64,000 bases of DNA from Ambrosia x helenae (lineage: Eukaryota; Streptophyta; Magnoliopsida; Asterales; Asteraceae), in NCBI GenBank assembly GCA_030844895.1, contig JAUTDX010007095.1, positions 541,001 to 605,000 of the forward strand, given 5' to 3'. The position numbers and the translations under genes are program-made. The notes beneath the pieces were generated by a model. That model worked only from the letters and a program-made list of their open reading frames with translations. It searched no databases and was not told where the DNA came from. This document shows, one piece after another, positions 42,837-54,397 of this stretch. The first letter of the stretch is position 1. Every line of letters starts with the position of its first letter.

Positions 42837-45362
42837 TTAGATATCCGCCAATTTAGTCCGTTAGGGGCTATAAAGGTAACCCACTTCGAAGTAGCTTGCC
42901 GTGCTTTTGGAGGCGAGCCTACTATCGGTCTTTTCCGTCAGTTTTTTCACCTGACTACAGCCGGTGATTGGTTTACCGTTGGCGAGAAGTCCAAGAAAAC
43001 ATCCATGCTAAAGGAGACGTACTCTGGTCTGAAGAATTGGAAGAACCGCTTCTTCTGGTTGCCGGACAATGTTGTCCCCTTCTTGATGTCGTGGCACGGA
43101 TTGAAGGACACCCTCAACCCAGACCAGGAGGACGTATATGACGGTGAGCTGTACGACAAGTTGTTGGCTACTCCGACTCCGCTTCAAGTGTTTCCCGAGC
43201 CCATTCTTGTTCTAACGGGAATAAGTCGTATGTGGCCGTTTCAGGGGGTGGAACCGATTATTAAGAAAGGGAAGAAGGGTACGACCCTCCCTCTCGATAT
43301 CTTCTTTGGGGGTACGTTTTTGTTTCTTATCTTATGTTTCCCTTTTTGTTTTCTTTTTTGCAGAGATGTGTGTGCTGAGTTTTGTGAAGAGGAAGGGCGA
43401 GGGGATGAAAGTGACATCCCGTGCAAAACATGACGATGAAGACGAAATTTTGGATCGGACCGCTGGCGTTACTTACAGCATTCCCCTGACCGAAAAAGAT
43501 GATGTGCTTTGCGACTCGGTCGTTCAGGATCCGCCGATCCCCGTTGACCGGACCCCTTCTCCATCCGATGGTTTTCCTAAAGACAATGTTGAACGGACTC
43601 CTGCTTCCGATGATCATAACTCTAAAGATGACCGCCAATCTAGTGGTCCGGCTATAAACATTATCGGTAACTCGTCCGATGCTGAAGCGGACAAAGTGGC
43701 GATTGGCGTGGAAGCTACCAAGGCTCGTGCTAAGCGTAAAGAGCATCATCAGAAACGGAAGAAGGCTGAAGGTGAGGATGTTGAGGTGGCCGAGTCGGAA
43801 GGTAATAAACTGAAAGCAGCTAGTGATATTGAGGAGTCCAAGGATTCTGAGGAGTCCTATGATGTTGAAGAAACTTATATGCCGCGATGGAAGGTAAGGA
43901 ACGGAGATACTCTGGCCGATCCGCTTGTTTGCCATCAAATTCTTCATCATGCCATCCCTCCTGGTGAAATTGACCGGTCGAGTTGCCAAGGAGAGGAACG
44001 TGCCGTACAGGTTGCAGGGATTTCCATTGTTCGTACTCTTAGCTCGGTGTCAGATCTGATAGAGAGTTATTACAAAAAAGTTGTTGTGGAAAAGAGACTC
44101 CGGACCCGGATTGAGGAGTACCGAGCAGAGGTTACTAAGCTGGACTCCAAGTTAGCGAAGCGGAAGAAGGGTGATCGGTCAAGCGTGAAGAAAGGGAGAG
44201 AGTCCATCCGGGCAATGGGAGAAATGAAGGTCGCTCATAAGAAAGAAACGGACCAGCTTCATATCGACCTGTCTTCCCGGGACAAGGAAGTGGCTGAGTT
44301 AAAAAAGAAGCTTCAGCGTATGGAAGAACAAAACATCATTTCATCTCGATCCGTTTCAGAACTCGAGGTACATTTTGTTCATTAATCGTCCTTCGTTATC
44401 TGTTGCATTTTACTTAAGTATTCCTCTTTTTGCCCTTTTAGGATAAATTGAAGAAAGCTGATGAAGAGAAAAAGAATTGGTCTGTGTGCAAGGCGAATTA
44501 TGATAAAGCTTTGGAGGCCGGTGATGAGTTTATAGAGGGGCTCTGGTCGAACCTTCGGATAATTGAGGAGGATCGGGAGCGCATAATCGTTGATGGTATC
44601 CCGGCTACTGTGTCCAAATTTCTGAAATCCGTTGAGTTCCTGCAACCGCTCAGGGAGATGAAGTCCTTCTTGTACAATTCAGCTTATCACGACGGCTTGG
44701 TGGCGGGTTTTAAAGCTGGTGTGTCGGGTTCGGAGATAGAAGCGGTGGAAGGGTATGATGTTAAAGCCAACGATCTGTACGAGAACGGCGCCAAAGCTTA
44801 GGACGCTACCTCTTACGACTTTATTGAGGGTTTCAAGGCAATGAAGGCGAAGACTTTTAAAGACGTGGACGAAGCGACTCCGTCCGGCGTTCTTCCGATC
44901 GTTTAGTTTTATTTCGATATGGTTGTAATCAGTACATTAATACTTTTCGATATGGTTGTAAACATTTCAATACTCTGTCTGATCCGCTAGATGATCGGTT
45001 GAGTAGTAAACTCATTATCATTTTGTCCGGTCTATTAGGTGATCGGTTGCTCGTTATTAATATTTTGTCCGATCCTTTAAGTGGTCGGTTTAGTATTTTT
45101 ATTGTATTGATATTTGTGGCTATTCAGCCTTTTCATAGATTCGTGGCTATTCTAAGGGGCCGATCCCTTTTGTCGAGTGATGATCTCGACCAGCTAATTC
45201 GAAGGGGCTGACCCTCTTAGGAATAGTTAGATTTATTGCTTCGGCTTTTCGGAGGCGCCGTACCTTTGTAACATTATCTTCAAAAGAGTCATTCATATTC
45301 ATTAAGATCAGTTTCAACCTGTGCGGCACCTTACAGAATGACATTATTTAATACATAATAAT

Positions 45363-48300
45363 TTATATAAAATACTTCTTCAATTGTGCCAAGTTCCAGT
45401 GCCTCGGAACGGCTTTTCCGTCCATGGTTTCCAACTTGCAGGAGCCCTTTTCATGTACCTCTACCACCGTATATGGTCCTTCCCAGTTGGGCCCCAATTT
45501 TCCGGTATCTTCCTTCCTGTTAGCCTCATTACTCCTCAGCACCAAATCTCCCGGTCGGAGAGTCATTTCCTTAACCCTGGCATCGTAATACTTTTTCATC
45601 TACTGCTTGTATTTTGCTTCTTGTACGGCCGCATTCATACGGTATTCCTCCAGATTGTCCATGTTGAGTGACAAAGCTTCTTCATCTGGTTGCCCTTCTG
45701 TACAGAGTACTCTCATGGTGGGTAGACCAACTTCCGCTGGGATGACCGCCTCGGACCCAAACACAAGGCTGAACGGTGTCAGACCTGTGCTTGTCTTTTC
45801 AGTAGTCCGGAGTACCCAGAGGACACTTGGTAGTTCGGCCAACCAGTTCTTTCCCTTTTTTCCCAGTCTTGTTTTGAGCCCCGAAAGGATGCTCCGATTC
45901 ATCCGCTCCACCTGCCCATTGGCCTGGGGGTGTGCCACAGATGCGAATACTTGTTTAATTCCCAGGCTTTCGCACCATTCTCTGAAATTCTTATCCGCGA
46001 ACTGAGTCCCATTGTCAGTAATTAGCTTTCCAGGTAAACCAAAACGGCAAACCAAATTTTCCCACACGAAAGTTGTAATCTGATTGCTTGTTATTTTACC
46101 CATCGGTTTTGCTTCTACCCACTTCGTGAAGTAGTCCACTGCGACTACTAAGAATTTCATTCCACCCTTTGCCACTGGAAACGGTCCCAACAGATCCATT
46201 CCCCATTGATAGAACGGCCATGGGGATGTAATCGGCACCATCCCGTGCTTGGGTAACCGAGGCACCGGAGCGTGGATTTGGCACGACTCACATCTCTTAG
46301 TCAAGTTTTCACTGTCTTGCCTCATCGTTGGCCAATAGTATCCCAGGTTGGCCGCACGGGTTACTAACGACCTTGCTCCGATGTGTGCCCCGCACAGCCC
46401 TTCGTGTATCTCCTCTAACACCTTGATTCCTTCCTCGTTTGAAACACACCGATAAGAGGGGGACAGGAATCCTTTCTTGAATAGCACCCCTTTGTACAGC
46501 TCGTACGACTTGCTCCTCTGCACATCTTGCTCTTCTTGACCCTTCGTCCTGCCTTCCAGGATATTCACTATCGGTTCCCTCCAGTCGGCCTCCTTTATTA
46601 CATCCATTATGGCAGAAGCCGATGGTCCTCCGATTGATGCTTCACTCAGCTGTTCCACAGTAATCATTTTTGTCAGATGGGCGAACGCCACAGAGGCCAT
46701 TTTACTGACGACATCAGCCCCTTTGTTTCTGCTCCGAGGAATTTTTACTATCTTACACGTGTGGAACAATACCATCATCTCTTTTACAGCTTCTGAGTAT
46801 TTTTTCATGATCACATCTCGCGCCTCAAACTCATTATTGACCTGACTTGCCACCAGCTGCGAGTCTACAAACGCTGTTATATTTCTTAAACCCATCTGAA
46901 CGGCTATCCGGAGCCCGGCTAGTAAGGCTTCGTACTCGGCCACATTGTTTGTACACTTGAAATTGAAACGGAGAGCATACGCCGTTTCGATACCATGGGG
47001 GTCGACTAAGATTAGTCCAACTCCAGCCCCCTCCCGGCTGGATGCCCCATCGGTATATAAACACCAACCTTCTCGGGTTCCTGAGCTTTCCGGTTATTCC
47101 GTGACAGTGTCGATAAGCATCAAGTCTTCTTGGTGATTGGTGTTTTCTACCAGGAAATCTGCTAACACCTGCCCCTTGATGGCTAATCGTGGTTTGAACT
47201 CAATGCCGAAAGTACCCAACTCGACTGCCCACTTGATGAGCCTTCCGGCTACCTCTGGTCGGCTCAGAACTTCTCTTAGTACAGAGTTGGTAAGCACCAC
47301 TATGTGGTGGTCCTGGAAATATCTTCGCAGTCGTCGAGCCGTATGGGTGAGTGCGAGTGCTAGCTTTTCAATTGGGGAGTATCGGACTTCCGCTTCTCGT
47401 AAACACCTGCTGACAAAGAAAATAGGCATAAAACCATTTTTTCGGTTAGCACATAAAACACTGCTGATGGCCTCCGGACCGGCAGCCAGATATAAAAACA
47501 AGGTTTCCCCTATTTCCGGCACTACCAGGGATGGCAGATTGCTAATATGAAGTTTCATTTGCTGGAACGCCGATTCCGCTTCATTGGTCCAGCCAAGACC
47601 AGTCTGCTTAGTATGGTTCTTTAGGACTTTATAGAACGGGAGTGATTTTTCTGCTAACTTCGATAAGAACCTGTTGAGAGCTCCCAATCTTCCGTTCAAG
47701 CTTTGTAATTCCTTCAGGGTTTAAGGAGACCGCATTTCCTGTATTGCCCGGATCTTCTCCGGGTTGGCCCGTATACATTTCTTGGAAACGATGTGCCCCA
47801 AAAACTTGCCCTCTTCCATTCCGAAGAAGCATTTCTCCGGATTCAATTTCATGTTCACCCTTCGGAGGTTGTTAAACGTCTCGGCTATGTCCAGCAGCAG
47901 CCGTTCTTCATCTTGGCTCTTTATTACTAGGTCGTCGACATAAGCTTCCATGTTTCTTCCGATCTGTTCCTGGAATACTTGGTCGATCAACCTCTGATAT
48001 GTGGCCCCTGCGTTTTTCAAACCGAACGGCATTTTCTTGTAACAAAATAAATCTTGGCTTGTATAGAACGCTGTTTTTTCCTCGTCTCCTCTGGCCATCT
48101 GTATCTGATGGTATCCCTTGTACACGTCTAAGAAGCACTTGAACCAAAAGCTGGCCACCGATTCCACCTTCGAATCTATTTCGGGCAGCGGGTAGTGGTC
48201 TTTGGGACACGCCTTGTTCAAATCCCTGAAGTCTATACACATTCTCCAGGATTCGTTGGCCTTTTCTACCATTACCGCGTTGGATACCCATGATGGGTAC

Positions 48301-50615
48301 TGCACCGGCTTCATGATCCCTGCCTCTTCCAGGTTCCGCACCTCCTCTCGGACCACTTTGCTTCGATGTGGAGCCAACGACCTCTTCTTTTGTATCACCG
48401 GCTTGCAGTTGGGATATACGTTTAAGTGATGCTCAATGATGTAACGCGGTATCCCCGTCATATCAGCGGGTGTCCATGCGAAAACATCGGAATTGCGCAT
48501 GAGGTACCGATACAGATTTTCCTTGCAATTCTGACTCAACGTGTGCCCAATAGTGATGGCCTTATCAGGATGATCTGGGTTTAGATACCATTTCTCTGGC
48601 ACATCTCCCAGGCCTGAGTAGCCTACTTCGTGTCCCTTAGCAAGTGTGGGTAGGGTAGCAATTCCCCTCAGGGTAGGGAACTTGATCAACCCATGCTTAC
48701 TTGATGTTACCATCCCGAAGGTCCGAATTCCTGGTCTTCCGATCAACATGTTATGAGGGGTGTAAGCGGCGACCACGATGAAGTTCAGAGCCTCTACTCT
48801 TCTCTCGGGTTCTTCCCCTATCCCCATAAAGAGTTGGATTTGCCCCCTTGGTGCCACTTGTTCTCCCGAAAAGCCCACCAGGGGGTACGACACTGGGATT
48901 AGTCCGGCTTGGACGTGGGAAGGGAGCTGCTCAAAGCAGTGTTCATACATTATATCGGATGCTGCTCCTTCATCCAAGTACACCCGGTGGACAAGCTGGT
49001 CGCCCACCGTGACCTGTATAATAAGTGGATCTTCTCTAGCTTCGTGAGGCTTGATGGACGGGAAGCCGATAGGAAGTTCGCTCCAGTGTATCGGCGAATC
49101 ATCCCTGGATTCAAAAACTACTCTTGGTCTTTTCAATGCCACCGTTGGTCGGACCATTAGCACTTGTTTGTCGTTTCGTCCCTCTTTCTTCCGCTTCCTA
49201 TCTCGGATGTCCTTGATCAGGTGATCGAGCTGCCCTGACTGAACGGCTTCTTCAATCTGCTTCTTTAACTGGAAACATTCATTAGTATCATGCCCCTTGT
49301 CTTCGTGGAATGCACAGTACTTCCTAGAGCTTTGCTGCTTGGCTGTTTTCTGCAAGAGGTACGGTGGTTTAAACTTCACGCTTGTTTCGGTAGCTAAGAT
49401 TTCCTGTGGCGTTTTCGTCAGTTCCGTATACACGAATTCTCTTCTACCACTTCTTTCTGATCCTTTTGAGTGACTGTCCCGGTCTCTTTTGTCACTGGTC
49501 GAACTCTTGTCTTCTTTGGGGAAACGTTTCTGGCTGAACTGGTCCTTCTTTTGGTACGCCCCCCTTCGGGAGTGATCATCCCTTTTTTTGAATTCTATAG
49601 CCTGAACGGCTTCTTTCCCTCTCATAAAGGCTTTCGTCCTTTCAATGGCCTTTTCCATCGTTGAGGGGACCCGGGCGTTAAGATTCTCCACCAGTTGCTT
49701 TGTTCTCAAACCATGCAAGAAACCCGATATCCTCATCTTCTCGTCCGCATCCCTTACCTGTAACGATTCTTCCTTGTAACGAGCCACGAATTCTTTCAGG
49801 CTTTCCCCTTCTTTCTGTTTGATGTTATGTAATTCAACGGGATCCCACATATGCTTCCTCTGTTGCCGAAAGTGTTCTAGGAACCTTACTTTCAGGTCAT
49901 GGAAGGTGTCTAAGCTTCCTGGAGGGATACCGTTGAACCACACTCGGGCTACTCCTGATAGAGTTTGTACAAACATGTGATACCAGGAAGGCATCGGCCA
50001 TCCTTCGTTACGGGCCACACTGTCAAAAAGAAGAATGTGATCTTCCGGCTCAGCTGTCCCATCGTACACCCTAACATTAGACGGCATCTTAATATGTATA
50101 AGAGGAACAAAGTCTGCTATCCTGGCAGTAAACTTAGACCCCTCTGGCGGCCGGTACGACCTACTGAGATCGTCTCCACCCTCCGAGCCAAGTACATCGG
50201 CGTGGACAATCGGTCTAGGCTCATGGGTCCTAGGGGCCACGGCTATGGCTTGACCGGTACTGTACGTGCGGGCGTTCCGATGTATCATGTCGGTTAACCA
50301 TGATGCGGGTGTCATGGACATTTCGGCTGGCCCCTGACTTGGAACCAAGGAGGGAATAGTGCTGACACTGGGCGCAATCTCCTCTTCATCAAAGGACAAA
50401 CGGAGGGCTAGGCCCTTCGCTCTCTCTTCCCTCACATAATCGTTCATGAGTTGCCGTATCTGTAGAAAGTTAGACCACACCAGCTCGGGTGATACGGTGA
50501 GACCGGTACTTGGCGTAGCGTGACTATTAGTTGGCATGGTAACATTACCCTCAGAGGGAGGGGTAGTGTTACCCGGAAACTGTAAGTCGGATGATGACAT
50601 GGGATGTGGGGACAA
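45363..50615 (-). pseudogene. gag-pol of the Tat-like element, one frame with three stops
   Basis: All pieces are in one frame (1751 codons). Residues 1-964 (50615-47721) hold Gag (about 170-340, with WFNGIPPGSLDTFHDL), a zinc knuckle-like CAFHEDKGHDTNEC (about 434-447), protease with LDEGAASDIM (DEG instead of DTG, about 547), and reverse transcriptase (about 770-930) with YVDD at 892-895. A TAA at 47721-47723 interrupts the end of RT. The next piece (to TAA at 47094) holds the RT connection and start of RNase H. RNase H continues with WCLYTDGASS and EYEALLAGLR. Integrase follows with an HHCC finger (H-x6-H, C-x2-C) and a D,D(35)E core (MDLLGPF, ITDNGTQF, NGQVERMNR). TAG at 45600-45602 precedes the C-terminal piece ending HWNLAQLKKYFI. 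All three stops could arise by C-to-T change from Gln codons. No frameshifts are seen. Confidence 0.92.
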
Positions 50616-50640
50616 AGTATCCTCGAGTGGATTAGCCTCG

Positions 50641-50658
50641 GCCCCACGGTGGGCGCCA
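50641..50658 (-). other. Primer-binding site of the Tat-like element
   Basis: On the minus strand TGGCGCCCACCGTGGGGC begins three bases inside the 5' LTR. The TGG start is complementary to the CCA end of a tRNA. Similar sites are common in plant Tat/Athila elements. The exact tRNA is not assigned. Confidence 0.8.
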
Positions 50659-50661
50659 AAA

Positions 50662-51185
50662 TGTTGAAGTCGGTTGATAGAGATTTAGGATTAGGAAAGT
50701 GAATCGGAAGCAGAACTACTTTTGATGGGATTTAATGTGTCTTAAATGTGGCCAACCACCAGGTATTTATAGACTTGGCCAAGGGTGAGCATTAGTAAGG
50801 CGAAATGATTTGGTCGGCGTGAACAGTGACGGGCGTCACTGTAGCCGCTGACAAGTTATGGCAGAAATATTATTTTACATGATTGTGGGTATTGTCCGGA
50901 AGATAATAGCCGTCCTGATATTGTCCAAAGGTCCTTATCCGTAGTTTTATCCTATCGTCCGTGTCCTTACTTTGTCCATTTATTTTATCGGAATATCCGT
51001 ATTATTTCACTTAATTTGGCATCGGATCGGTTATTCAGATTCGTATTGATCAACCTACTTGTGACTTTTAGTGACTTTGATCGGATCGGCTGTTTAGCAG
51101 ATCCGATCGGATCGGATAGTTCATTTAATCATTTTTATCTTTCTAATTTTATCTTAATCTGTCTTTATTCTTACCCCCGTTATCA
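50662..51185 (-). repeat. 5' LTR of the Tat-like element
   Basis: 524 bp, the partner of 38994-39517, with about 11 base differences and no indels seen. It ends CGTTATCA at 51185, followed by AGAGC. Confidence 0.95.
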
Positions 51186-51541
51186 AGAGCACCCCTTATG
51201 CCCTTATTAAAAAAAAAAGATAGTTGAATTGTTGTCGTGAGAATCCAAGTTACCACCACCATCTAAAAAACGGACCAATTATGAATTTGTACTATTCACA
51301 TTTCAAATTGTAAGTATATAGAATGATAATTTTACAAATGAACTCTCATTAATTATCACCTTGCTATTAATCCTAAGTTTTATTTTCGGATATGAGAACA
51401 AAATGTACATCTTATTTTCTAATATGAGAACAAAATATTACATCTCATTAGATATGTATAAAGCAAAACAAAACACACAAGCCATGCCATGTAACACTAT
51501 ATAGTCAGTCATATAAAACTTAAAGTAACTATTTAAGTTAT
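51186..51541. other. Spacer right of the retrotransposon; no gene seen
   Basis: AT-rich sequence with an A-run at about 51210-51220. It should be the former neighbour of the left flank at 38980-38993 before insertion. Nothing is recognised. Confidence 0.45.
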
Positions 51542-52060
51542 GAGAGAATCGCATGGTTGGTCTATGTGATTTACAGATATTGAACTCTTGGTCCTTAAAC
51601 TTCAGTAATTACAGAGTTGGTCCCGATTGTTGTAATTTTTTTACTAACATTGTCCAAATGTATTAATTGTGTAACCATGTTGGTCCTTGCCCCTAACAGT
51701 GGATAAAATTCTCTGTTAAATACTTATTAAATGCCTATTTTGCCTTTATAAAAAAAATAAACAAATATTTCAAATAAATAACTACCCCGCCCCAACCCTA
51801 ACCTTCTCTTCTTCCCCACACCACCACCACCATCTTCATCGGAAACGAAGCAAATCAGCAATGGTGGCAGTGTTTCAGTAACGGTAAAAAAAATTAAAGA
51901 ATTCTATGTGTCTGTATATCAGTGGATTCAAAATTCAACAAAGGGTGAAGTGTTGAGTGAAGAAATTAGGAATTTTAAAAGGAGTCGTATATTAAATTTG
52001 AAATAAGCAACTAAGAATAATAAAAAAAATTAAAAAAAAAAACCATATTAGCTTTTGAAT
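51542..52060. mobile_element. Truncated copy of the 57841-59026 element
   Basis: Starts GAGAGAATCGCATGGTTGGT and then matches 57845-58330, including ATTTACAGATATTG, AATTACAGAGTTGGTCC and GATAAAATTCTCTGTTAAAT. The left inverted end, missing from the 57.8-kb copy, is present here. Similarity ends at about 52060 and no right end is found. No protein is encoded. Confidence 0.65.
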
Positions 52061-52480
52061 TAAAAGATGTTTTCTACCCTTTTCACTCTACCGAGTATTG
52101 TTTTTTCCAAGGTAAAATTTGTAAAGTGAAAAGATATTAATTTCAACTAATAGTTAATTGTTAGGAATTTTTCAAAAGTTTAAATAACCACAAAAGATCA
52201 AAATTCGAGAGACAGACATATCGAGAGACAGGGGTCACCGATCTCGCATGAGAAACAATGGGTGGGAGCTCCTTATACTAGCTTTGCATGGTGTCTTTTC
52301 CTTGTAGTGCTCACAAGTTCATACAGCTATTATGTCCACGTTAAGCTTTGTTTAAAAACATTATACATTGTCACAATTCGCTAATCACCTAAAGCGCATT
52401 AAAACAAAAAATTATACATTGTCACAATTCGCTAATCACCAAAACTAATGTCTAGAAGTGCTTGAAACTATAGGAAAGAA
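52061..52480. other. Spacer, no gene seen
   Basis: Contains a local direct repeat: ATTATACATTGTCACAATTC with GCTAATCACC occurs at about 52360-52400 and again at about 52410-52440. No gene is seen. Confidence 0.45.
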
Positions 52481-52958
52481 TAAGAGTGTAAATGACACGT
52501 AGCGGCTTGAGAACTACTCGGGATTGGCTTGGTAAAAAGCTCGAACGAGCCAAGCCTTAACGAGCCCGAACCCGCACCCGAGTTTGAGCCTGAAATATGA
52601 CTCGTTTAGTTGTCGAGCCCAAGCTCGAGCCTATACATACAAAGCTCGTTTAGGCTCGCAAGCCTAAACGAGGCCAAACAAATGTTATGTCATTTATTTT
52701 TATGTATGCAGTTTTGTCCTTTGAACATGTTCAATTTTAATTGATAGTATTGTTGAGCCGAGTTTTTGCTCATTGATATTGAAGTGAGCTCGAGCCAAGC
52801 TTTTAGGTCGTTTACAATTTTTTTTAAATTAACTCGAGCCGAGCTCGAGCTCAGAATAGTAGGCTCGTACCAAGTCGAGCTCGAGCCTCAAAAGAGAATA
52901 ATGAGCCGAGCTCAAGCCTAGTCAAGCTTGGACTCGGTTCGGCTCGTTTACACCCCTA
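52481..52958. mobile_element. hAT-type MITE, relative of the 24633 element
   Basis: The left end TAAGAGTGTAAATGA and the right end CGTTTACACCCCTA are inverted complements with a few mismatches. The flanks GGAAAGAA (52473-52480) and GAAAAGAA (52959-52966) agree at 7 of 8 positions. The body is rich in CGAGCC and AAGCTCGAG strings like the element at 24633-27410. It has no transposase. Confidence 0.78.
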
Positions 52959-52966
52959 GAAAAGAA

Positions 52967-54397
52967 TAGATTGCTAAGTTTGCCCTCATCAAAGAGTTTG
53001 TGTGCAGCTCCCCAACATCCAACCCGAAACAATCCCTGTAACAACACATTGCTGGAACGTCAATGACACGGTAGAAAAGACTGTCAGTAACTTAACAACA
53101 GATGGCTAAGGTCGTTTATCTCTGTATCATTCCATTAAACAATCAAAGCATCATCCAATTTAGTAACCGAGGATGATCACCGTTCATAAACTAAAACTTT
53201 TGGAAGATTTTCATATTGGTATGCAATTTAATTAAATTTCAATATTTTGACATTAGTGACACAATTATACCTGCCTTTTAACATAACAACCGTTTTTGGA
53301 AGATTTTCATTCTTCTGCATTTGCTCAGAAGCATGTTTGCGTTCAATTGATTCTGCATCATGTCCTTTCTGGCTAATTTTACTTCTAATTTTTCATCACT
53401 GTTTTGCTTTTCAAACATTTCTTGAAACTGACAATAATACATTCAGTCCTATAGTGACCCACTGCAGCAACTGAGGGCATGATCTTAGGGCTGATCTACA
53501 AAAGCAATGGTACAGTAGCAGGCAAAAAGCGTTTGAAAAACCAGGAGTTGACTATGACTTCTAAAGCAGGGCACTTATGATGATGGAATGTAAAACCTGT
53601 CCTAGAGGCAAAAAAAAAAAAAAAAAACAAAAAAACAAAAAACAACATGCAACTGCTAAATACAAAATTCCCAATCACTATTTTAGTCTCTCCCAGTCTG
53701 CTTCCCGTTTGTCAATGTACAAAGGGTTTTGCAAACTATCATTTAGTGCGTTTTTGTGAACTCAAATATTCATTTTCAGATCATTTCATCAAAACCACAA
53801 TGGGTGGGCGTGGGCATTTATGGTAAGTAAAATTTTGAAATCTCTCTAGTAGTCTAGTGCACCAACCATAGCAAGTATTCTGAGTGATTTTAGAGATGGT
53901 ATGATATGATGAAACTTAGCTAAATCCATGCTACAGTCTACAGTCTAAATTCATGCTACAATTGAAAAGGAAGCTAACTGATTACCCTCAACTGCTAGCC
54001 AGGAAGAATATGGTGATTCGGTAGACGGATCCAGTGCAGAAAACGACGGCACGACTTTAGGGCTATTTCGTTTATCTGCAAAAGCAATGCAATAATAGCA
54101 GGACAAAAAATGTTTGAATCTAGGATTCATATCTAATATACTAATACATGGCTGATTTTACAAAAGAACCACATGAAATCTACACTATAATATTTACTTT
54201 GTGTATAATGTAACCGGTAGCAACCATGAAATTAGAAAATGTAAATACGTAAAGGTTTCGAACTCATTATATACAAAATGGCCAATTGTTACAAATCTCC
54301 TGCTTGCAACATTTTGTAGGTACAAAGTTCATTTCTCATTCCCCAAATAAATAGAAAAGCCAGTCACACGATCACTATTTCACTCTCTCCCAGGCTG
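52967..54397. other. Duplicated spacer downstream of the 829-aa RFL gene
   Basis: A tiny RFL remnant (52986-53045) and flank equal 7976-8035. The segment 53215-53435 equals 4722-4935. The segment 53690-53960 equals parts of 1431-2050 and 33535-33760. The segment 53970-54395 equals 34660-35035. An A-rich run lies at about 53610-53640. No gene is seen. Confidence 0.55.

Larger units (their letters stand above)
39920..44801 (+). pseudogene. Antisense gene of the Tat-like element (gypsy-type putative transposase family), three exons
   Basis: Exon 1 is 39920-40161 plus 42842-43311, split by the nested LTR. Removing the insert and one TTAGA copy leaves the frame open. It encodes EGHVGFYTRHFDFASVRLPL and then FSPLGAIKVTHFEVACRAFG, the signature of the plant family labelled putative gypsy-type transposase (PF04195). 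An intron with GT at 43312 and AG at 43363 (52 bp, short for a plant) restores frame into exon 2 (43364-44367), which is acidic and Lys-rich with a predicted coiled coil near its end. A second intron (44368-44441, 74 bp, GT...AG) leads to exon 3 (44442-44801), with DKLKKADEEKKNW. The summed coding length is 2076 nt (691 aa), ending in TAG at 44799. The same frame continues open to a second TAG at 44904, so the first stop may be a later mutation. Function is unknown; a regulatory or Gag-like role is sometimes suggested for such antisense frames. Confidence 0.8.
38994..51185 (-). mobile_element. Ty3/gypsy retrotransposon, Tat-like, with antisense gene
   Basis: The 12,192-bp element is bounded by two 524-bp LTRs in direct orientation (38994-39517 and 50662-51185) that differ at about 11 positions by eye. 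On the minus strand the LTR reads TGATAACGGGGGT to CTTCAACA. The order is 5' LTR (right), primer-binding site, gag-pro-RT-RNaseH-INT, a long 3' region with an antisense gene, polypurine tract and 3' LTR (left). Integrase after RNase H identifies Ty3/gypsy. The antisense gene points to the Tat lineage (Retand/Ogre-like relatives). The flanks are GGAGC on the left and AGAGC on the right, a 5-bp target duplication with one mismatch. Without the nested 2675-bp LTR and one TSD copy the element would be about 9.5 kb. Stop codons in gag-pol make it non-autonomous now. Confidence 0.93.

Noticed and set aside
43327..43989. 220-codon minus-strand frame inside the retrotransposon
   Set aside because: It is the shadow of antisense exon 2 and has no retroelement domain.
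49470..50297. Plus-strand frames within gag
   Set aside because: Shadows of the gag-pol frame on the minus strand.
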